Source: Symbiodinium natans
Taxonomy: Eukaryota; Sar; Dinophyceae; Suessiales; Symbiodiniaceae
DNA: 64,000 nt
Direction: 5' to 3'
Assembly: GCA_905221605.1 (NCBI GenBank)
Contig: CAJNDS010000502.1
Span: 508,501-572,500 of the forward strand
In this document: positions 42,331 to 51,072 of the stretch, piece by piece
Layout of the letters: every line of letters begins with the position of its first letter
Numbering within the stretch: position 1 is the first letter of the stretch
Notes under the pieces: model-generated
Databases searched by the model: none
What the model saw: the letters and a program-made list of their open reading frames with translations, nothing else
What the model was told of the DNA's origin: nothing
Program-made: the position numbers and the translations under genes

Positions 42331-43243
42331 ATCCCCTTGACGCAGGCAAATCAGCTTGTCGCAATTTCCGCTGCCACCCAATTGCCGATATCGGCCCGTG
42401 AATCTCCTACTCTACCTCCGGGGATTGCCCATCGTAATGATGTGCATGTGCATCCGCGCTCCAGTTGACCAAATTCCTGCATGAGTCAGACACAGCAGAA
42501 GCGCCACCCAATGGGCGAGGACCTGGCCGTCTACACTCTTTGGCTGCCGCCATGACATCATGAGTCGAGAGCACGACAATTGTGGATTCGGGTTTTTATT
42601 CAACAGACCCGGACCCGGAAGTCTTGCAGGGTGGTTGGGGTTTATGTGTGCAGATGTTCGCATAGGGCCTGAACCCATTTAGAACCTTAAGCCCTAGACC
42701 GTAAACCCCTTTGGGGGGGTTTCCGAAATTAGGGTGTGCCTTAATCGGGTTTCTTATTACAACGGGATCCAACTATTTGCGCATCTATACTGGGGTCCCC
42801 TATGTTCGTAAATCCCCATTCTCAGGGTTAGCCAAACCCTATGTCTGACCCTAAACCCTAAACCCTAAACCCTAAACCCTAAATGAGGGCCCTCAGATCG
42901 ATTGCGAAGGCCAAACCTCTTCTTCGTGTAGACTTCTTTGGACTCCCACCGACCGCAAGGTGAAGGCCACTTTCGTGGCTTGGGTTTAGGGTTTAGGGTT
43001 TAGGGTTAGGGTTTAGGGTTCAGGGTTTAGGGTTAGGGGGTTTAGGGCTTCAGGGTTTAGGGATTGTCCTTTGTCTTGGGGGGGGGTTCTTCAGCAAATA
43101 GTAAGCCACGAAGCTCGAACCTGAAACAGGGTTCAGGGCTTAGGGTTTAGGGTTTATAGGGATTATAATCGGGGGGGTACTACAATCCCTGTTAAGGACT
43201 GTTAGTATAAGGGGGACCCTACACCCTACACCCTACACCCTAG

Positions 43244-43360
43244 AACTCTAGGACCCTAGAACCCTAGAACCCTAGAACCCTAGAACCCTAGAACCCTAGA
43301 ACCCTGGAACCCTGGAACCCTAGAACCCTAGAACCCTAGAACCCTAGACCCTAGACCCTA
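43244..43360 (-). repeat. Variant array CCCTAGAA
   Basis: About 13 units of an 8-bp variant (CCCTAGAA, some CCCTGGAA), preceded by CCCTACA units. Another locally amplified telomere variant. Confidence 0.9.
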
Positions 43361-44056
43361 CACCCCAAACCCTAAACCCTAAACCTAATCCCTACGCACG
43401 TTCAGAGTTGACAAACTTAAGGATGTCGGTGTACGGATGCAAAAGCTAGGCATATGGGGGTCTAGGGTTTCGGGTTTATGGTTTAGGGTTTAGGGTTGAG
43501 GGTACCTATTCTGGGGACTCCTGCAACAAGTTGACAAGGGTTGTACCATGTTGGAATTACGTAAGGGGTTCATCGTTTGGGTATACCCTCAACCCAAAGT
43601 CCATGCGCCCACATGCACCTCTTACCCTAAACCCTAAACCCTAACACCTAAACCCTAAGCCCTAAACACCCTTCTTAGTTAAGATGTATTCCTTAAATCA
43701 GGAAAAGGCATCCCTGGTATCATTTGAAGGGGCTGTTCCTGACTCATGGGTTTCATGGAGCTCTCTGGCAGACAAGGTTTCGGGTTTAGGGTTAGGGTTT
43801 GGGGTTTAGGGTTTAGGGTTTAGGGTTTAGGGTTTAGGGTTAGGGTTTGGGGTTTAGGGTTTAGGGTTTAGGGTTTGGGGTTTAGGGTTTAGGGTTTAGG
43901 GTTTAGGGTTCAGGGTTTAGGGTTTAGGAACAGCACTGCCGTGGGGCCTGCAAGGCAGCGCGATGCTTGTCACGCCAGAGCCGCGAGGACGCGGTACGTG
44001 GCGCGCCCCTACTCGCAGGCAGTTCGGGTTTGGGGTTTAGGGTTTAGGGTTAGGGT

Positions 44057-44157
44057 TGAGGATAACATTGGTGAGCCAGCCTCCTGCTTCAGGAACGTCC
44101 CCTCTCCAAGACCTTCATGCAGCAGGTGCGAACCGACGCTCGGGGCTCAAAGTCTTA
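44057..44157 (+). repeat. Split direct repeat A1 (left end)
   Basis: 101 bp, identical to 50732-50832. Starts TGAGGATAACATTGG, ends CTCAAAGTCTTA. The gag ATG follows 20 bp later. Confidence 0.92.
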
Positions 44158-44177
44158 AAGGGTGATTGTAGCGCGCC

Positions 44178-45458
44178 ATGACGGAGCCAGGCGACATTGT
44201 GTACGTGCGTGCACAGATTTCAGAAGGCGGCAGTGCATCGGTGTGTGGATGGTGCCTTGAAGTGATTGGTGAAGATCTCATAATAGGCTGCCCGGCCGCT
44301 TCTTTAGAAGGAGTGGCGGAGACCGTCACGACTAAAGTGAGTCAGCACCAGTGCGGATACTTGCGGGTGTCGAAAGCGGCTGCTTCTGGAGCCGTGCCCC
44401 AGAAATGGTCAGGCATGAGGGCCAAAGACTTGGCCAGCTACACTACCTTCCAGAAAGGCTGGAAGGAAGTAAACCGGGAGCTAAAGAGCAGCGAGGCCGA
44501 GCTCATGGAAGATCCGCCGTTGCCTTCAAAGAAGCCAAGCGGCCGACGAAAGGGCTTGACCGAGCTGGAGGAGGACTTAGCTCAACTGCAAGGCCTGTTT
44601 GGGGAGGCCTCAGACGACAGCGAAGAGGACGAGCCAGCTCCGGTGAGGTCGCGGGGCGCGGCTTCTTCAAGTTTCCTTCCTCCGGGGGCCCCGGCTGGAG
44701 CAACTCGCCGAGTGGAAGAAGGGGAGCGCAAAGAAGGTCGCAAGGAGCTGGACTTGCAGAAGATGATGGCCTTAAGCTTGGCGCAAGGACGCAGCGCAGG
44801 AGACTTGATGCCCTTGCTCCTCTTGAACTACATGGAAGACAAGAAGCAGCGGCAGCGGCGTCGCAAGCAGCGGGAGCGAGATCACGGCTACCTTGGTGGC
44901 TACTCCTCAGAAGACAGCGCAGGAGAAGGGGAAGAGTGGCGCGACAAGGGGATGAGAGCAGTATCTTCGCTCCACCAGCTGCAGCGGCGCATTCAACGGT
45001 GCCCTCGACAGATCTACCAGGAGTACGAGAGGGAGATCACGGAGGAGCTGGGGGTCGTGCCGGGGCAGGCCTGGACACTCAAAGATTACCTGCGTCGCCA
45101 GCCGTGGGGCAGATTCAAGGGCATATTCAGATGCGCGGTCATGGATGCCCAGGCTTACGAATACCTCAGGGCTGGCAACTCCGAGGCGGCGATGGCCCAG
45201 CTGGTGCAGAACATGAAGGCGAAAGTTCAGGCGGTGCTCCAGCAGGGCGTCTGGACGACAGCCTGGCTTTTGACGGGGATCCCGGATCCTTTGGCCAAGC
45301 GGGAGTTCGGCGGAACCAAGGAGGAGCTTGCGGTCATCTCCGGCTACATGGACGCGTTGTCGAAGCTCAGGAAGCGGATGAAGGAGACGGGTCCAGGTGC
45401 TGGGGGCGGAGACGAGGACGACGACGAGGCCGGCGCCGGAGACCGGCGAAAGAAGTGA
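44178..45458 (+). CDS. Retrotransposon gag-like ORF1
   Basis: 426 codons from ATG 44178 (context CGCGCCATGACG), 20 bp after repeat A1. The protein is charged: an N-terminal globular part (about 1-100), an acidic stretch with EEDLAQLQG and DDSEEDEPAP (125-155), a basic run KKQRQRRRKQRERD (about 218-231) that could bind RNA, and a C-terminal helical part ending in an acidic DEDDDEAGAGDRRKK tail. No zinc knuckle. Position and character fit the gag of DIRS-type elements. It ends 60 bp before the likely pol ATG. Confidence 0.7.
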   Translation: MTEPGDIVYVRAQISEGGSASVCGWCLEVIGEDLIIGCPAASLEGVAETVTTKVSQHQCGYLRVSKAAASGAVPQKWSGMRAKDLASYTTFQKGWKEVNRELKSSEAELMEDPPLPSKKPSGRRKGLTELEEDLAQLQGLFGEASDDSEEDEPAPVRSRGAASSSFLPPGAPAGATRRVEEGERKEGRKELDLQKMMALSLAQGRSAGDLMPLLLLNYMEDKKQRQRRRKQRERDHGYLGGYSSEDSAGEGEEWRDKGMRAVSSLHQLQRRIQRCPRQIYQEYEREITEELGVVPGQAWTLKDYLRRQPWGRFKGIFRCAVMDAQAYEYLRAGNSEAAMAQLVQNMKAKVQAVLQQGVWTTAWLLTGIPDPLAKREFGGTKEELAVISGYMDALSKLRKRMKETGPGAGGGDEDDDEAGAGDRRKK

Positions 45459-45517
45459 AGCAAACACCCTCGAGGCTGCATGGAACTGGCGTTGGTGAGT
45501 GTACAGCTCCGTTGCTG

Positions 45518-48499
45518 ATGCCAGGGCGGAATTCGAAATTTCAGAGATACTATACGTGGTTTCAAGGTGCCCAAGGTACTACGCCGGAGCGGTCCGGCAT
45601 CGAACAGCCTCTTTTTCCGGGCGTCCTTCCTTACCCTGAGGTTCTTTCCGAATGTGGGGGGGCACTCTTGGACGATGAGGCCGCGGAGTTCTGGGGCAAG
45701 TCTCTCTTAAATGAGTTCGTGGCTTGGTCCAACTTCGTGGTCTTGGGTTGCCCTGAGTGTCGGGATGGCCGTTTCGAGCCGCGAGTGGTCCATCGAAGCA
45801 TGGAGGACATGAGGTCTTTCGCTGATCGGCTACTTGGCGAGGTGGTGAGTTTTAGTACCCCCGAACTGCTTAGGGATACTCTTTGCTGTGAAGGGAAGAG
45901 GGGTGACCTTCAGTCGCTCCTGGAGCTTTTGTCTTGCTCTACGTCCTCATATGACGATGTGGGTCCCCAGGTTTCGCCGGAAGCTGGCGTGGCTCTTCCT
46001 GTGGTGGCAGAGAGGGTCGCAGTGCCCGCCGAGGCCGGGTTAGTGGATCCAGCCGATTGGTTGGAGCCTGACCGTGCAGCGGTGTTTGAGAACCTTGACC
46101 GCTTGCGCCTGCCTGAGGAACTTTGGGGGGAAAAAGTGGTGGCGTGCCACAGGGTCCCGCTGGACCAAGAGGAGGCGGTCATTCGCAAACTGCTTGACAC
46201 GAACATGGTGACGCTAGTGCCTGAAGGAGAATTACCACGGGATGGCCAGGGCGACATCCGAGTAGGCGGCCTCTTTAGTGTCCGCAAAAACGATGTCGAA
46301 GACCGTCTCATCTATGACAGGCGGCCCGAGAATGCCACGATGCCTCGCCTTCGGTGGGCCGAACTGCCAAATGGGGCGTGCTACTGTCGTCTCCTACTCA
46401 AACCACATGAATATGTAAGAGGGTCAGGTGACGATTTACGCAACTTCTACTATATGCTGCGACTCCCTGAGGCCTGGATACGATTCAACAGTGTGGGAAG
46501 AAGGGTCTCCAAAGAGCTTCTTGTGGAGCGAGGCTTGGACCCCAGCATCGCCCATCGAGCTTGTTTCCGCGTCCTAGGGATGGGTGATGTCAACGGCTGC
46601 GCTATAGCGCAAGCGACGCATGAGAGCATACTTCGCAGGGCCGGACTTTTGGAGCCTGACACCGTTTTGATCTATGGCCGGACGGCTCCTCAGAGTGACC
46701 TCTGGGAAGGCATTTACCTAGATGATCTGCTCGTGACTCTTCGTTGCCAACTGGATCACCCTGTCCCTCAAGATGGCTCTTTCAAACCCCCGCTTCCGAT
46801 GCCCCAGGACGAGGACATGCGACGGATGGCGGCGGCAGAGGCCGCCTACTTGGAGGCGCGTCTCCGCAGGGCAGAACATAAAGCCTTCCGGGGTGAAGTT
46901 CAGTTTCGCGCCTGGGGAGCAGAGATCGATGGTGTGAAAGGGCGTGTTGCGGGACCTCTGGGCGCCCGCCGGCAGGTGTGGTCTCTCATCCGCCAAGTCG
47001 TGCGCCTGGGGCACTGCACTCAGGCAGCCTTGCAGAAGCTAGTGGGGCTGATCACTTTCCATCTTCAATACAGGAGGGAGATGTTTTGCCTGCAGCACCA
47101 CATCTACAAGTTCATGTCGGACATGCCTCCTCGTGGGGTTGTTCGGCTCCCAACTTTCGTGCTGGATGAGCTTCGTAGCCTAGGCCTTCACCTCCCTTTC
47201 TGTTACACCAGCATGCGCAGGTGGATCTCCGAAGAGGTTTTGGCGACGGACGCGACACCGACTTCGGGCGGGGCCGTCGTTGCTCAGGTGCCTGAAGCTC
47301 TAGCACGTGAACTGTGGAGACTGTCGGAGCACCGAGGTGAAGCAGTCCGACTGGACCGAACGACTGACTTCGAGATCGAGGTTGGTGAGCCAAAGGAACC
47401 TTCTATCTTCGCCAGTGTGTGTGGAGAGTGCTTGGATTGGAACGTGGCGTCCTCGTACCATTTTCGAAAAACCTCCCATATAAACTTGCAAGAGGCACGC
47501 GCCCTCAAGAAGGAGCTCGCCAGCCTTGCCTCGGACCCGGCCAACCACGGGATGATCAAGATTTGCTTGAACGACAGTCGGGTATGTGTAGGGGCTTTTG
47601 CAAAGGGCAGGTCAAGTTCGTTTCGGTTGAATGGTTGCCTTCGTAGTCTTCTACCTTTTCTCATTTTTGGCAACGTCTCCTTTGGCATCTTGTGGATAGA
47701 AACACATTCGAACCCCGGAGACTACCCTTCACGGTTTACCCCGCTTCCAGTCCCTCGAGATCCTCCCCGCTGGCTTCGACGCTTTGGAGTAGGTGGAGAC
47801 AAACTTGCACTGCCAGGGCTTGAAGTGTTTGCAGGAACCGCGGTCCTAACAGCAGCTTTCATACGTGCAGGTTGCGCCATGCTGGGCCCTGTCGACCTCC
47901 TCTACGGCAAGGACGCTCTGGAGGAGTGCTGGGCTGAGCTCATTAGAACCAGGGCTGTTGCTTGGGTTTGGCTGTCGCCCCCGTGTAGTTCCTTTTCGCC
48001 CCTCACGAATTTGGGCGCCGGGGGCCCCCTTCGCACCAAAGGCCAGCCAGAGGGGGATGCAAGCAACCCACGCACGGCTCTCGGAAATCTCTTGTGGAGG
48101 AGGGCCATCGCACTGGCTGAGCTTGCTTTGAAAGCAGGGATTCCTTTCTTTCTTGAGCACCCCAAGGGCAGCTACGGTTGGCTTTTTCGGGAGATTGAGC
48201 TGTTGCGGGCGAAGGCCGGGGTCACGATGCACGAGCTCCACATGTGTGCCTATAGCAGTGTCGCAGAGGGAGAATTACCATACAAAAAGCCGACTCGAAT
48301 CCTCACCACGGCTCCATGGTTCAGCCGCATTGTACGTACTTGCCCGGGATGTCCCGGCCATGGACCTCCGCTTCGGGGTGCTCGAGCCAAACTTGCCGGA
48401 GGTTACCCTCGTTCTTTGTGTGACGCCGTTGCCCAGGCCTACGTGAGCTGGTGCCATGACCGGACGCCTGCAGAACGCAGGCCTCACACTGGCCTATAG
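45518..48499 (+). CDS. Retrotransposon pol: reverse transcriptase, RNase H, DNA methyltransferase
   Basis: The frame is open from about 44351 (overlapping gag in the -1 frame). ATG 45518, 60 bp after the gag stop, gives 993 residues. RT core spans about residues 200-460, with YLDD catalytic box at 400. RNase H starts at ATDATPTSGGAVVA (578). The C-terminal methyltransferase has LEVFAGTAVLTAAFIRAGC (771, SAM-binding loop), WLSPPCSSFSP (Cys 823) and FFLEHPKGS (880). DIRS elements carry a methyltransferase in this place, usually described as Dam-like; the Pro-Pro-Cys and Glu-His-Pro motifs here resemble cytosine-C5 enzymes more. Expression could be by reinitiation or a -1 frameshift. The last 44 bases overlap the recombinase start. 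Confidence 0.85.
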   Translation: MPGRNSKFQRYYTWFQGAQGTTPERSGIEQPLFPGVLPYPEVLSECGGALLDDEAAEFWGKSLLNEFVAWSNFVVLGCPECRDGRFEPRVVHRSMEDMRSFADRLLGEVVSFSTPELLRDTLCCEGKRGDLQSLLELLSCSTSSYDDVGPQVSPEAGVALPVVAERVAVPAEAGLVDPADWLEPDRAAVFENLDRLRLPEELWGEKVVACHRVPLDQEEAVIRKLLDTNMVTLVPEGELPRDGQGDIRVGGLFSVRKNDVEDRLIYDRRPENATMPRLRWAELPNGACYCRLLLKPHEYVRGSGDDLRNFYYMLRLPEAWIRFNSVGRRVSKELLVERGLDPSIAHRACFRVLGMGDVNGCAIAQATHESILRRAGLLEPDTVLIYGRTAPQSDLWEGIYLDDLLVTLRCQLDHPVPQDGSFKPPLPMPQDEDMRRMAAAEAAYLEARLRRAEHKAFRGEVQFRAWGAEIDGVKGRVAGPLGARRQVWSLIRQVVRLGHCTQAALQKLVGLITFHLQYRREMFCLQHHIYKFMSDMPPRGVVRLPTFVLDELRSLGLHLPFCYTSMRRWISEEVLATDATPTSGGAVVAQVPEALARELWRLSEHRGEAVRLDRTTDFEIEVGEPKEPSIFASVCGECLDWNVASSYHFRKTSHINLQEARALKKELASLASDPANHGMIKICLNDSRVCVGAFAKGRSSSFRLNGCLRSLLPFLIFGNVSFGILWIETHSNPGDYPSRFTPLPVPRDPPRWLRRFGVGGDKLALPGLEVFAGTAVLTAAFIRAGCAMLGPVDLLYGKDALEECWAELIRTRAVAWVWLSPPCSSFSPLTNLGAGGPLRTKGQPEGDASNPRTALGNLLWRRAIALAELALKAGIPFFLEHPKGSYGWLFREIELLRAKAGVTMHELHMCAYSSVAEGELPYKKPTRILTTAPWFSRIVRTCPGCPGHGPPLRGARAKLAGGYPRSLCDAVAQAYVSWCHDRTPAERRPHTGL

Positions 48500-49445
48500 G
48501 AGGAACTTACAGGATGCAGCTTTGTGGCTTCTAGCTTTGTGTTCGCGGTTGGGGATGCGTTTGAGGAGGTCGTCTTCAGCCAGGAGCATTGACTACGCAT
48601 TGTCTCAAGCCATCGAGGTTGCATATGACGAGGGGGAGAAGGTCTATTGGGTTTCTCTAGGTGTTCTTGGAGTTCAGCGTCGACTTAATGTGGCAGGTGC
48701 TATGCTGAGGGCTACCTGGGCGTCAATTCGAGGTTGGAGAGCTCTCATGCCCAGCAGGTCCAGGGTCCCAATTACACATGTGGGTCTGCAGGGGCTTCTT
48801 CTGACGTGCTTGAGCGAGGGCCAGAAGGTCACGGGTTGGGCTCGGCGGATTTGGTGGGCTACCATGCTTGCTTCATGGTTGGCTTTCTGGGGCTTGATGA
48901 GGCCTGGCGAGGTGGTGAACCTTCGAAAGAAGGATCTGGCCTTCCCGGAGGCTGTGGCTATGGGGGAGGCTGCGTTGGGCTTAGTGATCCTCGTCCGAAA
49001 GCCAAAAACTCGTCGCACATATCGCACTCAGATGGTATTAGTTAAGGAGGTTGCTGTGGTACTTTGGTTGTCCTGGTGGACGGCAGCTCTTCGGCCAAAC
49101 CAGCTGGTCTTTCCGATGTCTCGCAGGCTTTGGGGAGAGCGGATGAAGGAGGCGCTGCGTCGTCTGAGCCTCGAGGGTTGCAAGTATACGCCGTCTTCTT
49201 TTAGAGCGGGGGGGGCGACGCATCACTACCGCGTCAACCAGAACATCCCACAATTGCAGTTCATGGGGAGGTGGAAGTCACTGGAGTCTTTAAAAAGCTA
49301 CATCCACGAAGCTTTGAGCGTCCACATCGCACAGCAGGCGCCTGAGGAGGGTCGACGAAAGTTGGAGAGCACCCAACGTTTTGTGCATCTTTTGCAGCAG
49401 CCTCCTCACTTGCCGGCGCAGTTTCTCCTTAGCAGTGACCTGTAG
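48456..49445 (+). CDS. Tyrosine recombinase (integrase) of the retrotransposon
   Basis: 329 codons from ATG 48456, overlapping pol by 44 bases (+1 frame). It catalyses insertion of the circular DNA copy by strand exchange through a covalent phosphotyrosine, without target duplication. Visible catalytic residues: Arg149 in GLMRPGEVVNLR, Arg250 in SSFRAGGATHHY, and the nucleophile Tyr282 in GRWKSLESLKSYIHEA. The first His of the usual HxxR box is Ser, as in many DIRS/Crypton recombinases. The frame is intact. The flanking split direct repeats are its expected substrates. Confidence 0.88.
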   Translation: MTGRLQNAGLTLAYRRNLQDAALWLLALCSRLGMRLRRSSSARSIDYALSQAIEVAYDEGEKVYWVSLGVLGVQRRLNVAGAMLRATWASIRGWRALMPSRSRVPITHVGLQGLLLTCLSEGQKVTGWARRIWWATMLASWLAFWGLMRPGEVVNLRKKDLAFPEAVAMGEAALGLVILVRKPKTRRTYRTQMVLVKEVAVVLWLSWWTAALRPNQLVFPMSRRLWGERMKEALRRLSLEGCKYTPSSFRAGGATHHYRVNQNIPQLQFMGRWKSLESLKSYIHEALSVHIAQQAPEEGRRKLESTQRFVHLLQQPPHLPAQFLLSSDL

Positions 49446-49475
49446 ACTGGAGGGTTATGTCTGCCCGCATTTTTC

Positions 49476-50549
49476 GTGCTTTGCGAGAATTTGGCGGACG
49501 CTCTGGAGGTGCTTGAGGGCAGGACCACGCGTCTTTTCCCAAGGCTTCTTCAGTTTCTTCTTCAGTTTGGTCTGCGGCGGCACGTGGTTCTGAAAATGGA
49601 TCAAGGCGGAATTTCGCGGCGACCGACTAGCAGGATCAGGGGCAAAGCTCCGGAGGGTGGAAAGCAAAGCCGAGGCGTTGGTGATCTGGTGCCAGGTGCA
49701 GCCGGGCATCCCCAAGCCGATGCAGAGGAGGGTCAAAGGACTACAGCGGCGGCCACCACAGTCCGGCATGCTTTGCAGCAAGCCGCGGCCCAGCTAGGGC
49801 CTGAGGAAATTGAGCCGGGTCTGTCAGCTTCAGAGGTGGTGGCAGATGCTTCCTCCTGGGCGTCAGCTTCGCGATGGAGAAGTGGATCCAACGCGCGTCG
49901 TTTCACGGCGGCGCTCTGTCGCACGCTTAGCTTATTGGAAGGTCTACGCCCTGATGTTGGTGAAGTCCGTGCTGCAGACACTTTAGAGGGCCCACAGCCC
50001 GTGGAACCCCGCCCTCTCCGAGGCGCTCTGGCGCGACGTGGTTCAACTTCAGTGGCGGCTCAGGAACCTCAGGTCCGCCAGATGGTATGGTCCTGGCTCC
50101 TTCGTCCTCTTCGCCTTTGGAAGACTTGTGCGGTTCTCCTCCTCGTGCTGATATGCCCCAGGCTCGTCGCCCTCTTGGCCTCCATGATCATACGGTTGCT
50201 TTGTCGAGCCATGATTCTGGTGCTTGGACGTGTGGCCCATGAGCTGTGGCAAGAAGTTCGCATGGGTATCTCCCATGCCTCCCTGGCAGTGACTGAGCTG
50301 GAGCTGCAACTGGTGGAGCTCCTAGAAAGTTGGATGGGGTGGCCCAACGTGGTGCCTTCAACAGCACCGCCCTACCTCACGGACCCGTCCTTCGTGCCCA
50401 GTCCGCCGCCCACGCCGGCTCCTGGAGCTTCCCTCCCAGCCCGCCCTTTGGAAATCGTTCACCTGGTGCTCATGGCGCTTCTCTATCGTCGAGCCGCAGG
50501 GGTGGGTGGGGGAGGCATTGAACCAGCAGCTGCTCATCCCAGGCCTTGA
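49476..50549 (+). CDS. Extra ORF4 with hydrophobic segment
   Basis: 357 codons follow the recombinase by 30 bp in the same frame (ATG 49476; another ATG at about 49596), and the ORF ends inside repeat B1. The N-terminal 200 residues are basic, Ala/Arg/Ser-rich and probably disordered. Residues about 203-250 (WKTCAVLLLVLICPRLVALL then ASMIIRLLCRAMILVLGRV) could form one or two membrane helices. A Pro-rich stretch (PSPPPTPAPG) precedes the end. Ngaro-type elements have an accessory ORF with a hydrolase fold; I see no such motif here. Function unknown; it might be membrane-directing or not expressed. Confidence 0.5.
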   Translation: MLCENLADALEVLEGRTTRLFPRLLQFLLQFGLRRHVVLKMDQGGISRRPTSRIRGKAPEGGKQSRGVGDLVPGAAGHPQADAEEGQRTTAAATTVRHALQQAAAQLGPEEIEPGLSASEVVADASSWASASRWRSGSNARRFTAALCRTLSLLEGLRPDVGEVRAADTLEGPQPVEPRPLRGALARRGSTSVAAQEPQVRQMVWSWLLRPLRLWKTCAVLLLVLICPRLVALLASMIIRLLCRAMILVLGRVAHELWQEVRMGISHASLAVTELELQLVELLESWMGWPNVVPSTAPPYLTDPSFVPSPPPTPAPGASLPARPLEIVHLVLMALLYRRAAGVGGGGIEPAAAHPRP

Positions 50550-50732
50550 ATCTCTCAAAGCACCATTTGAGGACGATGCCTTCAGCTTGAGTGAGTCCTG
50601 GGATCCGCATCGCTATGAGGGCTCTGAGAGCCCGGATTAATGTGATTCTAATCAACTCTGTTGGCACCTCCAAGTAAAAAGTGCGAGCGCTTCTCGACGG
50701 GAAGTCGGTTCAGCAGCGTGGGCCTCAGCAAT
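50514..50732 (+). repeat. Split direct repeat B1
   Basis: 219 bp, identical to 50854-51072. It meets A2 at a shared T (50732), which recreates the circle junction B-A expected for split direct repeats. Confidence 0.92.
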
Positions 50733-50832
50733 GAGGATAACATTGGTGAGCCAGCCTCCTGCTTCAGGAACGTCCCCTCTCCAAGACCTTCATGCAGCAG
50801 GTGCGAACCGACGCTCGGGGCTCAAAGTCTTA
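50732..50832 (+). repeat. Split direct repeat A2
   Basis: 101 bp, identical to A1. Followed by a 21-bp C/G linker (50833-50853) and then B2. Confidence 0.92.
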
Positions 50833-50853
50833 CCACCGCCACCCCGCCGCCAC

Positions 50854-51072
50854 GGCATTGAACCAGCAGCTGCTCATCCCAGGCCTTGAATCTCTCAAAG
50901 CACCATTTGAGGACGATGCCTTCAGCTTGAGTGAGTCCTGGGATCCGCATCGCTATGAGGGCTCTGAGAGCCCGGATTAATGTGATTCTAATCAACTCTG
51001 TTGGCACCTCCAAGTAAAAAGTGCGAGCGCTTCTCGACGGGAAGTCGGTTCAGCAGCGTGGGCCTCAGCAAT
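50854..51072 (+). repeat. Split direct repeat B2 (right end)
   Basis: 219 bp, identical to B1, ending CAGCAAT directly against TAGGGTTTTTAGGG. Confidence 0.92.

Larger units (their letters stand above)
44057..51072 (+). mobile_element. Complete DIRS/PAT-like tyrosine-recombinase retrotransposon
   Basis: A 7,016-bp element with split direct repeats A1-(genes)-B1-A2-B2: A1 44057-44157 equals A2 50732-50832 (101 bp), and B1 50514-50732 equals B2 50854-51072 (219 bp). I found no mismatch in either pair. It encodes gag-like, RT/RNase H/methyltransferase, tyrosine recombinase and a fourth membrane-type ORF, all open. There are no LTRs and no target duplication. Both flanks are TTTAGGG-type repeat, and a single T is shared at the joints, as expected when a recombinase inserts a circular copy. 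The genome copy looks young and possibly active. Confidence 0.9.

Noticed and set aside
44907-45467. Minus-strand frames inside gag and pol
   Set aside because: Antisense shadows of high-GC3 coding sequence.
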